Source: Kangiella sp. (GTDB lineage Bacteria; Pseudomonadota; Gammaproteobacteria; Enterobacterales; Kangiellaceae). From it: a stretch of 64,000 nt of DNA. The notes beneath the pieces are model-generated. The model was not told where the DNA came from and searched no databases. It saw only the letters and a program-made list of their open reading frames with translations. The stretch covers positions 44,441 through 108,440 of the forward strand of contig JANQSG010000024.1 of NCBI GenBank assembly GCA_028284185.1. Reading direction: 5' to 3'. A program made the translations under genes and the position numbers. Below are positions 35,290 to 43,715 of this stretch, one piece after another (position 1 is the stretch's first letter; each line of letters begins with the position of its first letter).

Positions 35290-35410
35290 TAGAGCTACTT
35301 AGCTAGCATCTTCTTTGTTAAAAGCATATTTTGAAATGCTCATTGGTTAATACCAACTCCACTTTAAAAATATACTTTTGCCCGAATATGCGTCGCACGT
35401 AACGCTCTAA
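35290..35410. repeat. Structured repeat copy A upstream of the M24 peptidase gene
   Basis: About 121 bp starting TAGAGCTACTT and ending CGTAACGCTCTA, so the termini are imperfect inverted repeats. It shares exact words with copy B at 36874-37020, namely CTTCTTTGTTAAAAG (35310-35324) and CGTAACGCTCTAA (35398-35410). Its main stem pairs 35320-35335 with 35364-35379 (14 of 16), and an inner stem pairs 35343-35347 with 35352-35356. The stem sequences differ from copy B but still pair. Confidence 0.8.
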
Positions 35411-35529
35411 AGAGTTATAAATTCTTTACTAAGTCATCCTGAATTTGATTTAGGGCCTACTAATACTAGCCCAAGTTAGAATTTATATTCTTCGATATTT
35501 AGCTTGAGTTGATTTGGAGAAAGTTCCTT

Positions 35530-36876
35530 ATGAAAAAATGTGTATTCTTTTTTATAGTTTTAGCTTTTTGTGTTATTGCAAAAGCACAAGAATTTGAACA
35601 AGGATTAGAAGTTACTGTAACTCCTGAAATTTTAAATCATAAAGAAAGAGCAAAGGTTCAAAATGATATCTTAAATTATCGTTTGGATAATTTGTTGCCG
35701 CAGTTAATGAAAGAGTCTGGTCTAGATATGTGGTTGGTAATAAACCGTGAATATGGTGAAGATAGGCTTTTTTATACCTTAGTACCACAGCCAACCTTTG
35801 CCGCAAGAAGAACTACACTTTTAGTATTTGCTTTAAAGGATAATAAAGTCGAGCGTTTTAGTGTAAGTCGTTACAGCATTGGCGATATTTACAAAACCCG
35901 TTGGGATGGTGGTTCTAAAGATCAGCAATGGCAGCGTTTAGCAGAAATCATTGCTGAATATAATCCGCAAAAAATTGGTATCAATGTCAGTAAAGATTGG
36001 GCAATTGCTGATGGTTTAAGTCAAGGCTTATATCAAAAACTAAATAAATTTTTACCAAAAAAATATCAAAATCGACTGGTGAGCTCCCAAGATATGGTTA
36101 TCCGTTGGATGGAAACTCGTACGGAGCCAGAACTAGCAATTTATCCAAATATCGTCAAAATAGCTCGTTCGGTGATTGCTGAAGCCTTTTCTAGTAAAGC
36201 TATTACTCCTGGAGTTACTACTAGTGATGATTTATCTTGGTATATTCGTGAACGCTTTGAAGCATTGCAGTTAGATCCTTGGTTTCAGCCTTATATTACT
36301 ATTCAACGTCAAGGAGATAAAAACGATCTTGAAGCGCCATTTTTTGGTAAATCAAAGCGAATCATTATGCCGGGCGATTTAATTCATACTGATGTTGGTA
36401 TTTGTTATTTAGGTCTGTGTACTGATACCCAGGAAGTTGGTTACGTTGCCAAAAATCATGAGTTTGCAATAGCGAAAGGTTTTAAAAACGCTCTTGCTAA
36501 AGGTAATCAATGGCAAGATATATTAACAGAGTCTTTTAAGACCGGAAGAACTGGCAATGAGATATTAAAAGCAACTCAAACTGAGGCAAAGAAGCATGGC
36601 TTAAAATCAAGCACCTATACTCACCCTTTAGGTTTTGTTGGTCATGCCGTAGGGCCAACTATTGGCATGTGGGATAATCAAGGAAAAACGCCAATTCAGG
36701 GTGATTGGAAGCTCTATCCTAATACTGCTTATGCCATTGAAGGCAATGTAAAAGTAAAGTTACCTGAATGGGATAACCAATGGATCCAGATCCCCCTGGA
36801 GCAGTCTGCTTATTTTGATGGTGATAAGGTAATTTATTTGGCTGGACGGCAGACTCAGTGGCACTTTGTAAAGTAG
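35530..36876 (+). CDS. Exported M24-family metallopeptidase (Xaa-Pro peptidase-like)
   Basis: A 448-residue exported pita-bread-fold peptidase. ATG 35530 is chosen: GGAGA (35516-35520) precedes it and it opens a signal peptide (MKKCVFFF to about residue 20); a TTG at 35509 is unlikely. The N-terminal creatinase-like domain spans about 25-185. The catalytic domain has metal ligands in HTDVGICYLGLCTDTQ (two Asp), the HPLGFVGHAVG segment (His) and AIEGNVKV (Glu). Relatives cleave Xaa-Pro dipeptides, but specificity is not certain here. It is bracketed by two copies of a structured repeat, and its TAG stop is the first three bases of copy B. Confidence 0.88.
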   Translation: MKKCVFFFIVLAFCVIAKAQEFEQGLEVTVTPEILNHKERAKVQNDILNYRLDNLLPQLMKESGLDMWLVINREYGEDRLFYTLVPQPTFAARRTTLLVFALKDNKVERFSVSRYSIGDIYKTRWDGGSKDQQWQRLAEIIAEYNPQKIGINVSKDWAIADGLSQGLYQKLNKFLPKKYQNRLVSSQDMVIRWMETRTEPELAIYPNIVKIARSVIAEAFSSKAITPGVTTSDDLSWYIRERFEALQLDPWFQPYITIQRQGDKNDLEAPFFGKSKRIIMPGDLIHTDVGICYLGLCTDTQEVGYVAKNHEFAIAKGFKNALAKGNQWQDILTESFKTGRTGNEILKATQTEAKKHGLKSSTYTHPLGFVGHAVGPTIGMWDNQGKTPIQGDWKLYPNTAYAIEGNVKVKLPEWDNQWIQIPLEQSAYFDGDKVIYLAGRQTQWHFVK

Positions 36877-37020
36877 AGCTACTGCGCTTGATGCTTCTTT
36901 GTTAAAAGGTAAATTTAAAATACTCATTTAGAGTTACTAAACTCCGTTTTTAAATTTACCTTTTGCCTGTGACTATAAGGAATCCCTTTAGGGAAATCCT
37001 CTTCGCTCGTAACGCTCTAA
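36874..37020. repeat. Structured repeat copy B downstream of the M24 peptidase gene
   Basis: About 147 bp with the same ends as copy A (TAGAGCTACT...CGTAACGCTCTAA). A perfect 17-bp stem pairs 36904-36920 with 36948-36964, enclosing an inner stem GAGTT/AACTC (36931-36935, 36940-36944). An extra palindromic stretch (AAGGAATCCCTTTAGGGAAATCC, about 36978-37000) makes it longer than copy A. Each end supplies a TAG stop: 36874-36876 for the peptidase gene and 37017-37019 for the convergent membrane-protein gene. It may also work as a bidirectional terminator. Confidence 0.85.
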
Positions 37021-37457
37021 TACAACCCTGAAATAAAAGAATATATAAGAATTATGGCTGCAATGATTGCGGTAATTGCTGAGGAAAAGAAAAAATAAGG
37101 CCAAATTTTTAAATATGTAGTGTTCTGCGCGTTTAATTTTTTATTAAAATCATCAATTGAAGAATTATCTTCACTCTGAGTTTTACTAAGTTGGTCTAAC
37201 CAATCTTTTAACTGTGTTCCTCGTAACCATGCACCATAAAGTTCAAAGCAAATAAAAATCATTAGAGATATTATTGTTAATAAGCCTACTATTAATACTT
37301 GCCAGTGTACTAGATTTTCCTTTGTTAAGGTCCAAACTGAAAATAGACCAGCATAGCCTGCAAAAATTATAATATTAGTATAGGATTTATTTTGCTCAAA
37401 AGAAGTATTTATTAGTTCTTTTTGTTTTTCTATGTCGTCAGAGTTTTCGCTTGTCAT
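37017..37457 (-). CDS. Hypothetical membrane protein
   Basis: A 146-residue protein of unknown function. A charged N-terminal segment (about 1-22, ENSDDIEKQKELINTSFEQN) precedes about three hydrophobic segments: two close helices at about 28-45 and 53-70, and one at the C-terminus (about 120-142). I recognise no family. Its TAG stop is formed by the end of the hairpin repeat next to it. It ends the run of minus-strand genes that includes the tat cluster, nine bases after the DUF4442 gene, so co-transcription is likely. AT-rich codon use suggests it is not an old core gene. Confidence 0.7.
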   Translation of the reverse strand: MTSENSDDIEKQKELINTSFEQNKSYTNIIIFAGYAGLFSVWTLTKENLVHWQVLIVGLLTIISLMIFICFELYGAWLRGTQLKDWLDQLSKTQSEDNSSIDDFNKKLNAQNTTYLKIWPYFFFSSAITAIIAAIILIYSFISGLY

Positions 37458-37466
37458 ATAAAGAGT

Positions 37467-37922
37467 TTACAAAGATCGTTTTCTGGCAATATAAACCGTT
37501 TTCCAAACCTTAGCAATTAATACACCATCGGTATCCATAATATCCACTTCAAATACGGGCTGGATTTTATCCTGGGTTTCGAGTTGCTGTTTCAAATCCG
37601 CAACTTGCTCTGGTGTGATTTTAAATTCTGCAAAGACATCTTTGCGACCAGGTTTGATAAATTTTATTTCGGATTTTTTATCCCAAACAATATAGTCCTT
37701 GCCCATAAGATGAAGCAATATCAACATATAAAAAGGATCGGTCATGGAAAATAGGGAGCCACCATAATGGGTATTGACATAATTTCGATTAAACCAATAT
37801 TTACGCAGCCGAACTTTGGCATAGCTCCAATCTTTTGCAAGTTGTATAACTTTAATGCCTGCTGCCCAAAAGGGTGGCCAAATGTTTAGCAAGAATTTAA
37901 GTTTTCTGGCAGTTACACGCAT
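37467..37922 (-). CDS. DUF4442 hotdog-fold protein, putative thioesterase
   Basis: A 151-residue protein of the DUF4442 family, predicted hotdog fold and related to acyl-CoA thioesterases. The segment NYVNTHYGGSLFSMTDPFYMLILLHLMG is the helix region that contains the active site in the family, and DKKSEIKFIKPGRKDVFAEF forms the following strands. It is 12 bases downstream of tatC. Substrate is unknown; coupling to the tat genes is positional only. Confidence 0.82.
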   Translation of the reverse strand: MRVTARKLKFLLNIWPPFWAAGIKVIQLAKDWSYAKVRLRKYWFNRNYVNTHYGGSLFSMTDPFYMLILLHLMGKDYIVWDKKSEIKFIKPGRKDVFAEFKITPEQVADLKQQLETQDKIQPVFEVDIMDTDGVLIAKVWKTVYIARKRSL

Positions 37923-37934
37923 ATTGGTTTCTTA

Positions 37935-38708
37935 TTAATTTTCTTCTACCGGATCTTCATTAGTTTTCACAGACTTAGGGAATAATTTGGCAAAGATAAG
38001 CCCCATTTCAAATAATAACCACATAGGTAGTGCTAACAGGGTTTGTGAAATTACATCGGGAGGTGTCAGTAACATACCAAAAATAAAAGCACCCACAATG
38101 ATATAGGGGCGTTTTTTTGATAAGCTTTCGACACTTGATATTCCAGACCAGATTAATAGTAAAGTCACAATGGGAACCTGAAACGCCAAACCGAAAGCAA
38201 AAAATAATTTCAGCGATATATCTAAAACACTAGTGATATCCGGCATATAGATGACATTTTCGGGTGCTATGCTGGGTAAGAACTTGAACAATATGGGCAA
38301 GATCACAAAGTAGGCAAAAGCGATGCCAGCGTAAAATAAGAATACGCTTGAAACTAACAACGGTAAGGCAAACTTTTTTTCTTTGGCGTATAGTCCTGGT
38401 GAAACAAAGCCCCAAGCCTGATGTAGAATTACCGGGATAGAAATAAATATCGAAGTTGCAAAGGCCAATTTTAGTGGTGCCAGAAAAGGTGAAATAGCAC
38501 CAATGGCAATTTGTTTCGATTCTTCAGGCAGATTATTGCTTAAAGGTATTGCTAAAATTTCATACAGCTTATTGGCAAAAAGCGCCAATACAATAAACAC
38601 CAATCCCACCACAATAACTACACGTAATAAACGATCACGTAATTCCATTAGATGGGCAACTAATGGCATTTCTTTATCGTTATAATTTTGTTGGGATTCT
38701 TTGCTCAT
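37935..38708 (-). CDS. tatC: Twin-arginine translocase subunit TatC
   Basis: TatC recognises twin-arginine signal peptides of folded proteins and works with TatB. The 257-residue protein has six membrane helices and the family motifs MPLVAHLMELRDRLLR at the N-terminus, SPGLYAKEKKFALP in the first cytoplasmic-to-periplasmic region, and the Glu-containing first loop. The order tatA-tatB-tatC on the minus strand is standard. It starts 27 bases after tatB. Confidence 0.97.
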   Translation of the reverse strand: MSKESQQNYNDKEMPLVAHLMELRDRLLRVVIVVGLVFIVLALFANKLYEILAIPLSNNLPEESKQIAIGAISPFLAPLKLAFATSIFISIPVILHQAWGFVSPGLYAKEKKFALPLLVSSVFLFYAGIAFAYFVILPILFKFLPSIAPENVIYMPDITSVLDISLKLFFAFGLAFQVPIVTLLLIWSGISSVESLSKKRPYIIVGAFIFGMLLTPPDVISQTLLALPMWLLFEMGLIFAKLFPKSVKTNEDPVEEN

Positions 38709-38735
38709 ACTTAATAGTAGGAAATAGTTAAGAAA

Positions 38736-39044
38736 TTAGGATTTTTGCTTTAGGTGTTCTTCGGCCTGCTTTATGGTTTCTTCAGCTTCTTTTTGTAGCA
38801 CTTCAAGCTCCGTACCAGCAGCTTGTTCCTTGATAAGACGCTCGTGTTCAGCAACACGCTGGCGTAAATCATCAAGTTCAAGTTCACGATTAATTTGGTG
38901 ATTAAACTGATTAACGGTGGACTTGGCTTTACCAAACCAGCGGCCAATAGTTTGCGCGGCTTTGGGCAGACGCTCAGGGCCTAATACAATTAAAGCGATC
39001 ACCAAGATGATCAGCCATTCAAAAATACCAGTATCGAAGGGCAT
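38736..39044 (-). CDS. tatB: Twin-arginine translocase subunit TatB
   Basis: TatB forms the receptor complex with TatC. The 102-residue product has one N-terminal membrane helix (about 7-22) starting with MPFDTGIFEWLIILVIAL. The conserved VLGPERLPKAAQTIGRW amphipathic helix with Glu and Gly-Pro hinge follows, then a charged coiled-coil tail. The Glu near residue 9 marks it as TatB and not TatA. Confidence 0.95.
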   Translation of the reverse strand: MPFDTGIFEWLIILVIALIVLGPERLPKAAQTIGRWFGKAKSTVNQFNHQINRELELDDLRQRVAEHERLIKEQAAGTELEVLQKEAEETIKQAEEHLKQKS

Positions 39045-39058
39045 TGCTTTGCTGGGAT

Positions 39059-39313
39059 TTATGAACGATCGGTTGGTGACTGATCTTCTGAAGTTTTTTC
39101 GGTGCTTTCAATATTTTCAGAAAATTCAGCGTCTTGCTTTTCAACCGTTGGTGATTGTTTCTCTTCGTCTGCTTTTTCTTGGTCTTTAACCGCATCTTTA
39201 AAATTTTTCAAAGCACCGCCTAAATCACCGCCAATATTTTTTAATTTTTTAGTGCCAAAAAGCAATATTACAATCAATAAAACGATTAATAATTGCCAAA
39301 TACTAAAGCCCAT
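39059..39313 (-). CDS. tatA: Twin-arginine translocase subunit TatA
   Basis: TatA oligomers form the export conduit of the Tat system. The 84-residue product has the membrane helix [18 protein letters not shown] followed by the amphipathic [19 protein letters not shown] segment and an acidic tail. It is first of the tatABC trio and follows hinT after 23 bases. Confidence 0.96.
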   Translation of the reverse strand: MGFSIWQLLIVLLIVILLFGTKKLKNIGGDLGGALKNFKDAVKDQEKADEEKQSPTVEKQDAEFSENIESTEKTSEDQSPTDRS

Positions 39314-39336
39314 AATAAACCTCTATCTTGAGAAAA

Positions 39337-39669
39337 TTAAAAAGGTAACGGACCGCCGCCACCTAAAATATGAAAATGAATATGAAATACGATCTGGCCA
39401 CCATCAGCACCCGTATTAATAATGGTTCTAAAGCCTTCCAAGCCAGCCTCTTTAGCAATTTCAGGAACTTTGGTCATCATATAACCCATCAGTTCACTAT
39501 CTTCGGGCATAATTTCTGCCAAACTATGGATATGCTTTTTCGGGATCATCAGCAAATGCACTGGTGCTTTTGGTGCTATGTCTTTAAACACCAGAATCTG
39601 TTCATCTTCATAGACTTTGCTGCTCGGAATTTCACCATCAATGATTTTACAGAAAATACAATCGCTCAT
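39337..39669 (-). CDS. hinT: Histidine-triad nucleotide hydrolase HinT
   Basis: HIT-family purine nucleoside phosphoramidase. The histidine triad is intact near the C-terminus (HIHFHILGG). The N-terminus MSDCIFCKIIDGEIPS is the family's usual start. An in-frame ATG 30 bases upstream (39699) has a better ribosome signal (AAGG 4 bases away), so translation may begin there and add ten residues. It lies between ubiB and tatA in a conserved stretch. Confidence 0.93.
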   Translation of the reverse strand: MSDCIFCKIIDGEIPSSKVYEDEQILVFKDIAPKAPVHLLMIPKKHIHSLAEIMPEDSELMGYMMTKVPEIAKEAGLEGFRTIINTGADGGQIVFHIHFHILGGGGPLPF

Positions 39670-39705
39670 AGTTTCAGGCTCGTTGTTACTTAATTTCATT
39701 TTACC

Positions 39706-41358
39706 TTATTTGTTAGCTGGCCACAGGCTTTTTATTAGGAAGTAGGCAGCGCCGACACCAAGCCCAACCGCAGGCCACCAATTATTTGGCAGGGCGCTAT
39801 AAAGCAATCCTGCCGTTATGGCTAAACTCGAACCAATAATGGCATGTTTTTGCGCATATTGTTGGCGCAATTTATGGGCCTCTAATTCAACCATTTGCTT
39901 TTTAATCTCATCAAAAGAATCGGCCAGTTGATTTACCTGATCAAGTGCCTTGATGACCTTATTTGGCACTTTCGGCAGTTCTTCTAAAATTTGTGGCGTT
40001 TCTTGTTTCATTTGCTTAAAAAAGTTAATTGGTGAATATTTTTCTTTAACCCATTGTTTTAGGTAAGGTTGGGCCGTTTGCCATAGATCTAACTCAGGAT
40101 ACAGTTGACGGCCCAAACCTTCAATATAGAGCAAGGTTTTTTGCAGCAAAACCAATTGTGGTTGCACTTGCATATTGAATTCACGAGCTGTTTGGAACAA
40201 CTGGATCAGGAAATGACCAAAGGAAATTTCAGCAATTTTTTTACCAAAAATCGGTTCACAAGCGGCTCGTATTGCCGATTCAAATTCTGGGATGGAAACA
40301 TGCTTGTCGATCCAGCCTGATGCCACATGCAATTCAGCAATGCGGCGATAGTCTCGCTCAAAGAAAGCCAGAAAATTATCGGCCAAATAGCGCTTATCCG
40401 ACTCATCCAGAGTGCCCATAATTCCGCAGTCAATGGCAATATATTGTGGCTTTTCAGGATTGGAAGCATCAACAAAAATATTGCCCGGATGCATATCGGC
40501 ATGAAAAAAACTGTCACGAAAGACTTGAGTAAAGAAGATCTCTACGCCGCGGTTGGCAAGTTCTTTCATGTCAATACCAGCATCAATCAGTTTTTGCACT
40601 TCACCAATTGGTAGGCCGGAAATTTTCTCCATCACCATGACTTTATTACGGCAGTAATCCCAATAAATTTTGGGTACATAGAGCAGCTCTGAATCTTCGA
40701 AGTTGTTTCTTAGATTTGAACAATTGGCCGCCTCAATGCGTAAGTCAATTTCACGCTTAATGGTGGAGTCATAGTCAGCTACCACCTCTTTTATACGGAA
40801 TCGTCTGGCTTCACTGGAATAGTGTTCCGCCCAATTTGCCAGCGAATGCATCATATTGAGATCTTTTTGGATCTTTTGACGAATACCGGGTCTTAATACT
40901 TTTACCACTACCGCTTGGCCATCTTTTAATGCAGCGGAATGCACTTGGGCTACAGAAGCTGAAGCCATAGGTTTTTCTTCAAATTGAGCAAAAATGGCAT
41001 CAATTGGCTGTTCCAGTTGTTGTTCAATAATTTGCCTGGCTACGGTGCCATCAAATGGTTCAACCTGATCCTGTAACTTTGACAATTCGTCGGCGATATC
41101 GGCCGGGATCAGATCGCGTCGGGTAGAAAGCATCTGCCCCAGTTTGATATAAATAGGGCCTAATTCGGTAAGTGCTAAAGCTAAGCGTTCACCGCGAGGC
41201 CGATCTTTTGCCACTCTTGGTGTGAATGAAAATAATTTGGCAATAGGACGGAATTTTGCCAGTGGGGTTGGCGCTAAAAATTCGTCCAGACCATACTTGA
41301 TTAAAGTACGGTTGATGGTCATGGCATGATGAATGTGTTTTAGACTATTCATCGTCAT
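39706..41358 (-). CDS. ubiB: Ubiquinone biosynthesis kinase-like protein UbiB
   Basis: UbiB is an atypical kinase/ATPase needed for ubiquinone synthesis, probably by extracting or delivering lipid intermediates. The 550-residue protein has the ABC1 family's ALTELGPIYIKLGQMLSTR (KxGQ motif) and the Ala-rich loop EKPMASASVAQVHSA replacing the P-loop. The catalytic segment DSFFHADMHPGNIFV and C-terminal membrane helices (about 500-545) are also present. Its start overlaps the end of ubiJ by 14 bases. The order ubiE-ubiJ-ubiB is standard. Confidence 0.97.
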   Translation of the reverse strand: MTMNSLKHIHHAMTINRTLIKYGLDEFLAPTPLAKFRPIAKLFSFTPRVAKDRPRGERLALALTELGPIYIKLGQMLSTRRDLIPADIADELSKLQDQVEPFDGTVARQIIEQQLEQPIDAIFAQFEEKPMASASVAQVHSAALKDGQAVVVKVLRPGIRQKIQKDLNMMHSLANWAEHYSSEARRFRIKEVVADYDSTIKREIDLRIEAANCSNLRNNFEDSELLYVPKIYWDYCRNKVMVMEKISGLPIGEVQKLIDAGIDMKELANRGVEIFFTQVFRDSFFHADMHPGNIFVDASNPEKPQYIAIDCGIMGTLDESDKRYLADNFLAFFERDYRRIAELHVASGWIDKHVSIPEFESAIRAACEPIFGKKIAEISFGHFLIQLFQTAREFNMQVQPQLVLLQKTLLYIEGLGRQLYPELDLWQTAQPYLKQWVKEKYSPINFFKQMKQETPQILEELPKVPNKVIKALDQVNQLADSFDEIKKQMVELEAHKLRQQYAQKHAIIGSSLAITAGLLYSALPNNWWPAVGLGVGAAYFLIKSLWPANK

Positions 41359-41986
41359 TTTTTTGACTACTGAGAGCTGCAGTTTGGCGTTTGAGAGTAA
41401 GGCGGTTAACTTTTTGCTCTAACCGTTCAACATCTGATTTTAAATCGGCAATGTCTTCATAAAAATTCTCTAGCTCTATGGATGCTAGCGTAACTTGAGC
41501 TTCAAACCGCAGGTATTCACTCAGATTTTGTCTGGCGGTATCAAAAGTATTGGTTGCCCAGGAATGGAGACTTTTACCGCTTTTAAGCAGCTGATGAGCA
41601 AAGATATCACCAGTATATTGAGATAGATGCTCTTCCCAATCAATATCCAGCTGTTCAAAGAACTTTTGGAATTTTTGTGCAGTTTGAATTTCACCAGAAA
41701 AAATCACTTCGCCTTTAAATAAAGGATCCTGTTGCTCCGACAGGGCGAGATTGAAAAATGCTAAACTATTGCCTTTTAACTCAGCATTAACTTCTTGCTC
41801 TACAGAATCCTTTACTAAAATATAATCTTCATCAATGTTAAAAAAAATAGCCTGGTTCAGATCGACAAGTTCAAATTTTATAATTTTACCATCAAGACTT
41901 TTTAAGCGTTCTCTGGCTTCAGGATCGAGCTTAATAACCTGGTTGATAATAGTCTCAATGGTTGGCGCAAATAATTGGATTAACAT
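41345..41986 (-). CDS. ubiJ: Ubiquinone biosynthesis accessory factor UbiJ (SCP2 domain)
   Basis: UbiJ binds lipid intermediates through an N-terminal SCP2 domain and holds the Ubi enzymes in a cytosolic complex. ATG 41986 (MLIQLFAPTIE) is chosen; a TTG 45 bases upstream would add residues that look unlike the family. The SCP2 domain spans about 15-105, and a C-terminal coiled coil (about 165-205, DIADLKSDVERLEQKVNRL) is the family hallmark. It lies between ubiE and ubiB. Length 213 aa is normal. Confidence 0.93.
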   Translation of the reverse strand: MLIQLFAPTIETIINQVIKLDPEARERLKSLDGKIIKFELVDLNQAIFFNIDEDYILVKDSVEQEVNAELKGNSLAFFNLALSEQQDPLFKGEVIFSGEIQTAQKFQKFFEQLDIDWEEHLSQYTGDIFAHQLLKSGKSLHSWATNTFDTARQNLSEYLRFEAQVTLASIELENFYEDIADLKSDVERLEQKVNRLTLKRQTAALSSQKNDDE

Positions 41987-42054
41987 AATTCTAGAAAAAT
42001 GAGGGCTTTCTTTTGAGTATGCTTTTGACAAAGTTAGCGTAAGAAAAGGCCATT

Positions 42055-42831
42055 TTAGTATTTTTTGCCTACGTGCAGGGCAACTACTCCGCCCGTCAAG
42101 TTGGTATATTCAACCTCATCAAAACCGGAAGTTTCCATCATGGCTTTCAGGCTGTTCTGATCAGGGTGCATACGGATAGACTCGGCCAGATATTTATAGC
42201 TCTCAGAATCATTGGCCACCACTTTACCCATAAAAGGCAACAGTGAAAAAGAATAAGCATCGTAAATTTTCGATAAGGCAGGCAATACGGGTTTGGAAAA
42301 TTCCAGCACCAGTAATTTCCCACCGGGTTTGAGAATACGATACATGGATTTAAGGGCTTTGGCTTTTTCGGTGACATTGCGCAAACCAAAGGCTATGGTG
42401 ATGCGATCAAAATAATTGTCGGGGAAGGGTAATGCTTCAGCATTGGCTTGTACATAGTCCACATTACCGACAATACCATTATCGATTAATTTGCTACGAC
42501 CAACCTTGATCATGGAGTCATTAATATCCGCAAGAATCACTTGTCCTGATTCGCCGACGATTTTTGAAAATTTGGCGGTGAGATCGCCAGTACCACCAGC
42601 AATATCTAAAACTTTATGACCCTTACGAACCGCGGCCCGCTCAATGCTGTAGCGTTTCCAAAGGCGATGTACCCCAAATGACATCAGATCATTCATAATG
42701 TCATATTTGCCGGCAACTGAATGAAAAACGTCTGCGACCTTGTCTTGTTTTTCTTCTTTGGCAACAGTTTCATAACCAAAATGAGTGGTTTCTTGTGCTT
42801 GTTCTGCTTTTTTATTGCTTTCTTGTGTCAT
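42055..42831 (-). CDS. ubiE: Ubiquinone/menaquinone C-methyltransferase UbiE
   Basis: UbiE methylates the benzoquinol ring in ubiquinone synthesis, and demethylmenaquinol where present. The 258-residue product has [20 protein letters not shown], the SAM motif [15 protein letters not shown], and the FGLRNVTEK and [15 protein letters not shown] signatures. The first gene of ubiE-ubiJ-ubiB, it follows a DUF971 gene by 23 bases. Confidence 0.98.
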   Translation of the reverse strand: MTQESNKKAEQAQETTHFGYETVAKEEKQDKVADVFHSVAGKYDIMNDLMSFGVHRLWKRYSIERAAVRKGHKVLDIAGGTGDLTAKFSKIVGESGQVILADINDSMIKVGRSKLIDNGIVGNVDYVQANAEALPFPDNYFDRITIAFGLRNVTEKAKALKSMYRILKPGGKLLVLEFSKPVLPALSKIYDAYSFSLLPFMGKVVANDSESYKYLAESIRMHPDQNSLKAMMETSGFDEVEYTNLTGGVVALHVGKKY

Positions 42832-42854
42832 TAGTTACTCTATTTCGGTTTTAT

Positions 42855-43247
42855 TCAATTAGCTTTTGGATCGTAATGTCCTACGCTTGAGTCATTGGAG
42901 CGCTTTAAGCCCGCAGCTTCAAGTCGTTTTAGATAATACTGCCAATTGACCTGATAATCACGACCCAGTTCATATAATGTTTGCCAATTATACAGGCCGC
43001 TGTCATGGCCGTCATCAAAAGTCAACTTAATGGCATACTGACCAACCGCCTCGATATTGGTTACTTGGACCTGTTTTTTACCGCCAATAATTAAAATTTC
43101 CTGATTACCATGCCCGCGAATTTCCGCCGAAGGTGAAAAAACGCGTAAATACTCGTAGGGCAATTGGTAAATAACACCATCAAATGACACTTCCAGTTGC
43201 CGCGATTGTTGGCGTAATTTTATGGCGCTAGGAACAGGGTTTTTCAT
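42855..43247 (-). CDS. DUF971 / gamma-butyrobetaine hydroxylase-like N-terminal domain protein
   Basis: A 130-residue single-domain DUF971 protein, similar to the N-terminal domain of gamma-butyrobetaine hydroxylase. The core is YLRVFSPSAEIRGHGN and IKLTFDDGHDSGLYNWQTLYELG. In gammaproteobacteria such genes lie between hslU and ubiE, as here. No enzymatic residues are obvious; links to iron-sulfur or metal handling have been proposed for relatives. Confidence 0.9.
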   Translation of the reverse strand: MKNPVPSAIKLRQQSRQLEVSFDGVIYQLPYEYLRVFSPSAEIRGHGNQEILIIGGKKQVQVTNIEAVGQYAIKLTFDDGHDSGLYNWQTLYELGRDYQVNWQYYLKRLEAAGLKRSNDSSVGHYDPKAN

Positions 43248-43343
43248 TGGATTTCAGGAATGTGTTTATAGCTAAATTTTAATGGATATTAGCAGTAAAA
43301 TATAGCTAAGATAGATTGATTAGAATCGATAAAAACCTTCTTT

Positions 43344-43697
43344 ATGTCAAATATGCTCTATTTGGTTTTAGGTTGGTTAGCCGTGGCTTTAGGTGCTCTT
43401 GGCGTACTATTGCCAATATTACCAACCACTCCATTTATTTTGTTAGCAGCTTTTTTATTTGGTAAAGGCTCACCAAAAATCAGGCATTGGCTGCTTGAAC
43501 ATAAAATTTTTGGTCCTATGATTCAGCGTTGGGAAGAAAAAGGCGCTATTAGCCCAAAAATAAAACTCTTTGCCTGTTCCATTATGGCCTTGAGCTTTTT
43601 AGCAAGCTGGTGGTTTGGAGTCAAACCTATGGTTTTAATCATCCAGGCCACCATCTTTTCTATTACTGCTATTTATATCTTAAGCCGTCCCAGTTAA
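43344..43697 (+). CDS. ybaN: YbaN-family (DUF454) inner-membrane protein
   Basis: A 117-residue DUF454 membrane protein. The conserved GVLLPILPTTPFILLAAFLFGKGSPKIRHWLL signature is complete, with about three hydrophobic segments (about 3-40 and 75-112). Function is unknown. It is the only plus-strand gene between 37 and 49 kb and looks inserted between DUF971 and hslU, which are often neighbours. Confidence 0.9.
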   Translation: MSNMLYLVLGWLAVALGALGVLLPILPTTPFILLAAFLFGKGSPKIRHWLLEHKIFGPMIQRWEEKGAISPKIKLFACSIMALSFLASWWFGVKPMVLIIQATIFSITAIYILSRPS

Positions 43698-43715
43698 GGA
43701 GAGCTAGAGTAGTTT

